The notes under the pieces: generated by a model | Told to the model about the DNA's origin: nothing | The model's database searches: none | What the model saw: the letters and a program-made list of their open reading frames with translations, nothing else | Position numbers and translations under genes: made by a program | Shown: positions 6,655-9,259 of the stretch, piece by piece | Layout: each line of letters begins with the position of its first letter | How positions within the stretch are numbered: the first letter of the stretch is position 1 | Assembly (NCBI GenBank): GCA_003222455.1 | Contig: QHWF01000461.1 | Span: forward strand, 1 to 9,259 | Length of the DNA stretch: 9,259 bases | From: Acidobacteriota bacterium | GTDB taxonomy: Bacteria > Acidobacteriota > Vicinamibacteria > Vicinamibacterales > CAVVIG01 | Reading direction: 5' to 3'

Positions 6655-6753
6655 GCGCAGGGGCACCTCGGTAGCACCCCTACTCGAATGCCGCCAAGCG
6701 GTAACGAAACGCCGACGTTTTGAAGTGCACGTCCGACTGCTGAAACCGCCCTG

Positions 6754-6810
6754 GAACGCAAAGGCCGCGAAGGACGATTGTTCTTTGCGTCCTTTGCGGC
6801 CTCTGCGTTT
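6754..6810. repeat. Inverted repeat between two minus-strand genes
   Basis: Arms 6754-6775 and 6789-6810 pair at 19 of 22 positions (left arm starts GAACGCAAAGGCC) around a 13-nt loop. The arms show a rough 9-nt repetition. It lies downstream of the DUF6152 stop and about 110 nt before the next gene's start, where it could attenuate or separate transcription. There is no T-run typical of an intrinsic terminator. Confidence 0.6.
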
Positions 6811-6836
6811 CGATCGTAACGTTCGTTCCAGCCGCT

Positions 6837-7250
6837 CTAGCGCTGTTGTTGTGGAGTGTCGACCTGGCTCGACGCGGCGAACAGGCGCTTCCCGGTCGCC
6901 GCCAGAATGACCACGCGGGCGTTGCCGATGTAGGCCTTGTCCTTCGCGCGGCTGCCTTCGACCGTCACCACATCGCCCACTTTGAGCGTGTTGCGCGTCC
7001 AGCCGGCGCGCATCAGACCGTTCGGACTGCCCATCTCGAGGCCCCAGTTCACCGTCTGGCCATTCGACTCCGCCACGTCGATGTAAAAGTAGGTGTGCGG
7101 ATTCATCCATTCGACTTTGGTGACGGTGCCTTTCAGATTGATGGGCGCACCGGCATCGAACTCGGCGGCGAACGAATGGTGGGCTATGGCCGACGCGGTG
7201 CCGAGGATGAACCCCACGACAGCGACAAACGCAGCAAACTTCGTCCTCAT
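6837..7250 (-). CDS. DUF6152-family secreted protein
   Basis: This 137-residue small periplasmic or exported protein has a clear Sec signal (residues 1-23, ending TASAIA). The mature protein would begin HHSFAAEFD. The body has the family's usual pattern, GTVTKVEWMNPHTYFYID (residues 41-58), then W-containing strands with VNWGLEMGSPNGLMRAGW and GDVVTVEGSRAKD, which suggests a small beta-barrel. The start ATG at 7250 has GGAGG six bases upstream; an earlier in-frame start at 7304 would put a charged stretch before the signal and is rejected. A predicted N-terminal His after cleavage plus conserved His52 is compatible with copper binding, but this is inference. It leads a minus-strand pair with the PEGYCLPPGG protein. 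Function is not established for the family. Confidence 0.87.
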   Translation of the reverse strand: MRTKFAAFVAVVGFILGTASAIAHHSFAAEFDAGAPINLKGTVTKVEWMNPHTYFYIDVAESNGQTVNWGLEMGSPNGLMRAGWTRNTLKVGDVVTVEGSRAKDKAYIGNARVVILAATGKRLFAASSQVDTPQQQR

Positions 7251-7306
7251 CGACGACCTCCGTTCAGCGGTCGGTACAGCATCCGGCCACTCGCCGAACT
7301 TCACGT

Positions 7307-7336
7307 ATTTTTGAAGAGGTTACTCTGAAATGTCAA
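7307..7336 (-). promoter_or_regulatory. Putative sigma-70-type promoter for the DUF6152 gene
   Basis: On the minus strand a perfect TTGACA (-35, 7336-7331) is followed after 18 nt by AAAAAT (-10, 7312-7307), four of six bases matching the consensus. It lies 57 nt upstream of the start codon in an AT-richer stretch. Assigned by motif only. Confidence 0.4.
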
Positions 7337-7372
7337 ATGTCCCGGCAAGAGGCGTTAGACTCGGCGGTGAGT

Positions 7373-7542
7373 GAACGGAGAATACGGAGGGAACGGCATC
7401 ACACGGAGAAACGGAGCAACGGAGTTCACCGTTCGGGTTGCTGGTGGTCACTGCTGAGTGATGAACACGATTGAAATCCGTGATCCGTGCCTCCGTTGCT
7501 CCGTTTCTCTGTGTTAAACCGTTAACTCCGTGATCTCCGTTC
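7373..7542. repeat. 170-nt inverted repeat with 52-nt arms in a divergent intergenic region
   Basis: The arms 7373-7424 and 7491-7542 are complementary at about 44 of 52 positions, with the inner 22 bases nearly perfect (ACGGAGAAACGGAGCAACGG on the left). The arms contain repeated ACGGAG blocks spaced 8-9 nt apart. A small 5-bp hairpin, TCACT/AGTGA (7448-7461), sits close to the centre, so the unit could extrude as a cruciform. It lies between the divergent DUF6152 and cytochrome c'-like genes and ends 30 nt before the latter's start, so it may be transcribed as that gene's leader. Confidence 0.75.
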
Positions 7543-7572
7543 CCCTAAACGACGCGATACGAAAGGGCTAAC

Positions 7573-8037
7573 GTGAAGCCGCGAACGAGCCGATTGCCGG
7601 CCGGTTTGACGATTCTCGTGGCCGCGGGCCTCGCCGCGGTTGGATGCGGCCAGGCGCCGCCGCCGTACAAGCCGGTCGCCGACGTGAAGCAGCTGATGCA
7701 GGGGATTGTCGATCCGTCCGCCGACGTGGTGTGGGAATCGGTGGCGACGATCTTCACGAAAGAGGGCGTCGAGGATCGGCGTCCGAGAACGGCCGACGAA
7801 TGGGCGAACGTCCGCAATCACGCCATGATGCTCACCGAGGCCGGCAACCTCCTGATGATGCCGTCGCGCGCCAAGGACGGTTACGAGTGGATGAAGATGG
7901 CGCAGGAGCTCGTCGACACGTCCGCGGTGGCGCTGCGGGCGGCAGAGGCGAAAAACGTCGAGGGCCTTTATGACGTCGGAGGAAAAATCGACGAGGTGTG
8001 CGAGAAGTGCCACAAGAAGTACTGGCCCAATTACTGA
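7573..8037 (+). CDS. Cytochrome c'/c556-like monoheme lipoprotein
   Basis: This 154-residue lipoprotein has a signal peptide ending in AAVGC (Cys25), then about 130 mature residues, the usual size of class II cytochromes c (PF01322). The single heme motif CEKCH (143-147) is near the C-terminus, as expected for a four-helix cytochrome c' fold. Met42 in the first helix (VKQLMQGIVDP) could be the sixth ligand, as in cytochrome c556, which would make it a low-spin electron carrier rather than a gas-binding cytochrome c'. The start is GTG with GAAAGGG a few bases upstream. The gene stands alone on the plus strand, flanked by inverted repeats on both sides. Likely role: periplasmic electron transfer; the partner is unknown. 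Confidence 0.87.
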   Translation: MKPRTSRLPAGLTILVAAGLAAVGCGQAPPPYKPVADVKQLMQGIVDPSADVVWESVATIFTKEGVEDRRPRTADEWANVRNHAMMLTEAGNLLMMPSRAKDGYEWMKMAQELVDTSAVALRAAEAKNVEGLYDVGGKIDEVCEKCHKKYWPNY

Positions 8038-8145
8038 CTCAAGTCTCAAGTCTCAAGTCTCAGAGTCCACGCTCGCCTTTCATCGCCTGGCCATTGAGCG
8101 TTCAGACTTGAGCGTTGAGACTTGAGCGTTGAGACTTGAGAGTTG
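8038..8145. repeat. Heptamer palindrome filling the space between convergent stop codons
   Basis: Three exact CTCAAGT units (8038-8058) start immediately after the stop of the cytochrome c'-like gene. On the right, continuous 7-nt units CATTGAG, CGTTCAG, ACTTGAG, CGTTGAG, ACTTGAG, CGTTGAG and ACTTGAG plus AGTTG run from 8092 to 8145, ending at the base before the stop codon of the minus-strand gene. The arms are complementary (CTCAAGTCTCAA with TTGAGACTTGAG). The alternation of ACTTGAG and CGTTGAG makes a 14-nt higher-order repeat. Probably a two-way terminator or barrier, inferred from position. Confidence 0.8.
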
Positions 8146-8904
8146 CTATTTACTACTCTTCAGCTGTTCCAGCTGCCGCTTCGCCAGCTGATTGTTCGGA
8201 TCGATCTGAATCACCTTCTCGAAGTTCTTGATCGCGTTCTCCTTGTCGTTCTTCTTCAGGTACGCCTGCGCCATGCCGCCGTAGGTGGGCGCTGAATTGG
8301 GATTGAACTCCGCATTCAGCTGCAGCAGCGTCAGGGCATCGTCCGGCTTGTTCGCGCTGGTGAGCTGGAGCGCGACCGGCACGAGGGCGTTTTCGCTGAA
8401 GTCGTAGCTTTGGCCGCCGTAGTACTGCTTCCGCAAATCGCGATATTGCTGGACCGCCGCCGCGGCGCCGCTCTTGTTCACGGTTTCGGTCAGGATGTCC
8501 GGCAGCAGCCTGGGAATCGCGACGCCGCGGTGACACGTCGCGCAGCGGAGCCGCGTGACCTCGGCTGCAGGCTTGCTGGTGACCTCCGGCAGTTTGGCCG
8601 TGATCTCGCGCGACATCAGAATCATCTTGCGTGCCACGGTCTTCGTTCGCTTCGTGTCGGCGGCGAAATCGAACTGCGGCGCCTGCCCTTCGTGACAGTA
8701 CGTGCATTGCACGCCGAGCGCCTGTGCGAACCCCTGCATCGTGGCGACGAGTTCAGGCCGCGGCGTGTCCTTCGGATAAATCTGCAGGTTCGTCATCGGC
8801 GGCGGCTGCGCCGGTTGCGCCGGCGCTGTCGTCGTCTGTGCAGCCGCGGATGCGGCCAGGATGGACATGCCGAGTATTACGATTCCCGAAACCAATCGCC
8901 TCAT
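8146..8904 (-). CDS. Diheme c-type cytochrome (reaction-centre cytochrome family) with TPR tail
   Basis: This 252-residue protein has a Sec signal (about residues 1-22, ending ASAAA) followed by a Pro/Ala/Gln/Thr-rich linker. Two heme motifs follow: CTYCH (67-71) and CATCH (121-125). Met56 and Met94/Met97 in the helices before each motif are candidate axial ligands, as in PF02276. Residues about 160-250 carry TPR-like helices (SAPTYGGMAQAYLKKNDKE, then NFEKVIQIDPNN), suggesting docking to a partner. The ATG has GGAGGA seven bases upstream. It follows a class I cytochrome c gene on the same strand after 121 nt, so the two may act in one electron-transfer chain. Photosynthesis is not implied: this domain is common in non-phototrophic Acidobacteriota. 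Confidence 0.9.
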   Translation of the reverse strand: MRRLVSGIVILGMSILAASAAAQTTTAPAQPAQPPPMTNLQIYPKDTPRPELVATMQGFAQALGVQCTYCHEGQAPQFDFAADTKRTKTVARKMILMSREITAKLPEVTSKPAAEVTRLRCATCHRGVAIPRLLPDILTETVNKSGAAAAVQQYRDLRKQYYGGQSYDFSENALVPVALQLTSANKPDDALTLLQLNAEFNPNSAPTYGGMAQAYLKKNDKENAIKNFEKVIQIDPNNQLAKRQLEQLKSSK

Positions 8905-8917
8905 GCCTGTTCCTCCA

Positions 8918-8988
8918 GCCGTGCCTGCACGGCGTGAATGGGTGCGACACGTCGCGTTCGCCGTGCAACCACGGCCGCTCTGCGGCCG
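8918..8988. promoter_or_regulatory. Two hairpins in the leader of the diheme cytochrome-TPR gene
   Basis: GCCGTGC (8918-8924) and GCACGGC (8927-8933) form a tight perfect stem directly beside the ribosome site (8911-8916). CGGCCGC (8972-8978) and GCGGCCG (8982-8988) form another perfect 7-bp stem with a 3-nt loop. GCACGGCGTGAA (8927-8938) can instead pair partly with 8958-8967. The upstream stem could end the preceding transcript and the downstream one could affect translation; neither is proven. Confidence 0.35.
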
Positions 8989-9025
8989 CGGATCTCGTGA
9001 CTTGACGGCGAAGAATACTACATCG

Positions 9026-9259
9026 TTATTTCTCGCTGATGATCCGCGACAGCAGCGGAATGGAGCCGGCCGGCGGCGACTCCGGCATCGATTTGATATA
9101 GGCCCAGAGATCCGCGGCCTGATCGTCCGACAGCACCTTGGCGGTGTAGGGCGGCATCTGCCGCGGATTCCTGATATAGGCCGAAAACCCGGGAAGGTTC
9201 ATGCGCATCGGCACGAGACGCGCGCCGGCGCCGCCATGACCGTCGTAGCCGTGACAGGC
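9026..9259 (-). CDS. Class I cytochrome c, 3' part only
   Basis: The visible 77 residues begin ACHGYDGHGGAG, so the second Cys and the His of a CxxCH heme motif sit at the window edge; the start lies beyond 9259. After a Gly-rich loop and NLPGFSAYIRNP, the sequence reads RQMPPYTAKVLSDDQAADLWAYIKSMP. The Met of QMPPY is the expected sixth heme ligand, and the ADLWAYIKS helix is the typical C-terminal helix of class I cytochromes c (PF00034/PF13442). The protein ends at TAA 9026-9028. It is a probable periplasmic electron carrier or the cytochrome domain of a larger protein; the missing part decides. It lies upstream of the diheme cytochrome-TPR gene on the same strand. Confidence 0.85.
   Translation of the reverse strand, partial: ACHGYDGHGGAGARLVPMRMNLPGFSAYIRNPRQMPPYTAKVLSDDQAADLWAYIKSMPESPPAGSIPLLSRIISEK

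Noticed and set aside
6643..7110. An extended N-terminus for the PEGYCLPPGG protein reaching 7110
   Set aside because: The extension runs through a hairpin and the DUF6152 coding region in another frame, while a strong ribosome site and signal peptide define the GTG start at 6642.
8038..8145. Possible CRISPR-like array from regularly repeated short units
   Set aside because: Units are 7 nt with no spacers, the arms are complementary, and there are no cas genes.

Overview
The window is GC-rich bacterial chromosome. Its gene families point to an Acidobacteriota genome of the Vicinamibacteria type (subdivision 6): reaction-centre-type cytochrome c proteins, a CRTAC1/UnbV FG-GAP lipoprotein paired with a TPR lipoprotein, a DUF6152 protein, and a secreted protein with a PEGYCLPPGG motif. 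The taxon is an inference from family content; there is no rRNA or marker gene here. Nearly every product carries a Sec or lipoprotein signal, so the window encodes almost only envelope and periplasmic proteins, four of them c-type cytochromes.

Layout from left to right. Positions 1-319 hold no gene but several inverted repeats. A minus-strand cluster runs from 5061 to 320: a diheme cytochrome fused to a beta-rich domain, a CRTAC1-type lipoprotein whose C-terminus is broken by a deletion and frameshift, and a TPR lipoprotein. Positions 5062-5400 hold a 168-nt element with 27-nt terminal inverted repeats and a second hairpin, followed by a plus-strand gene fragment (homologous-looking part 5400-5591). 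A second minus-strand pair runs from 7250 to 5680: DUF6152, then the PEGYCLPPGG protein. A 52-bp-arm inverted repeat fills the divergent region before a plus-strand cytochrome c'/c556-like lipoprotein (7573-8037). A third minus-strand pair follows: a class I cytochrome c cut by the window edge (9259-9026), then a diheme cytochrome with a TPR tail (8904-8146).

The most unusual feature is the non-coding DNA. At least four loci contain palindromes whose arms are tandem, degenerate 7-nt repeats, and a fifth 7-nt-periodic tract lies inside a coding region. The repeat unit differs from locus to locus while its length stays at seven. Two of these palindromes fill the whole space between convergent stop codons (5593-5677 and 8038-8145). 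Two others overlap the start codons of lipoprotein genes (1942-2016 and 3828-3896), so repeat DNA appears to encode the N-termini. I see no CRISPR array, tRNA, rRNA, transposase or defence system.
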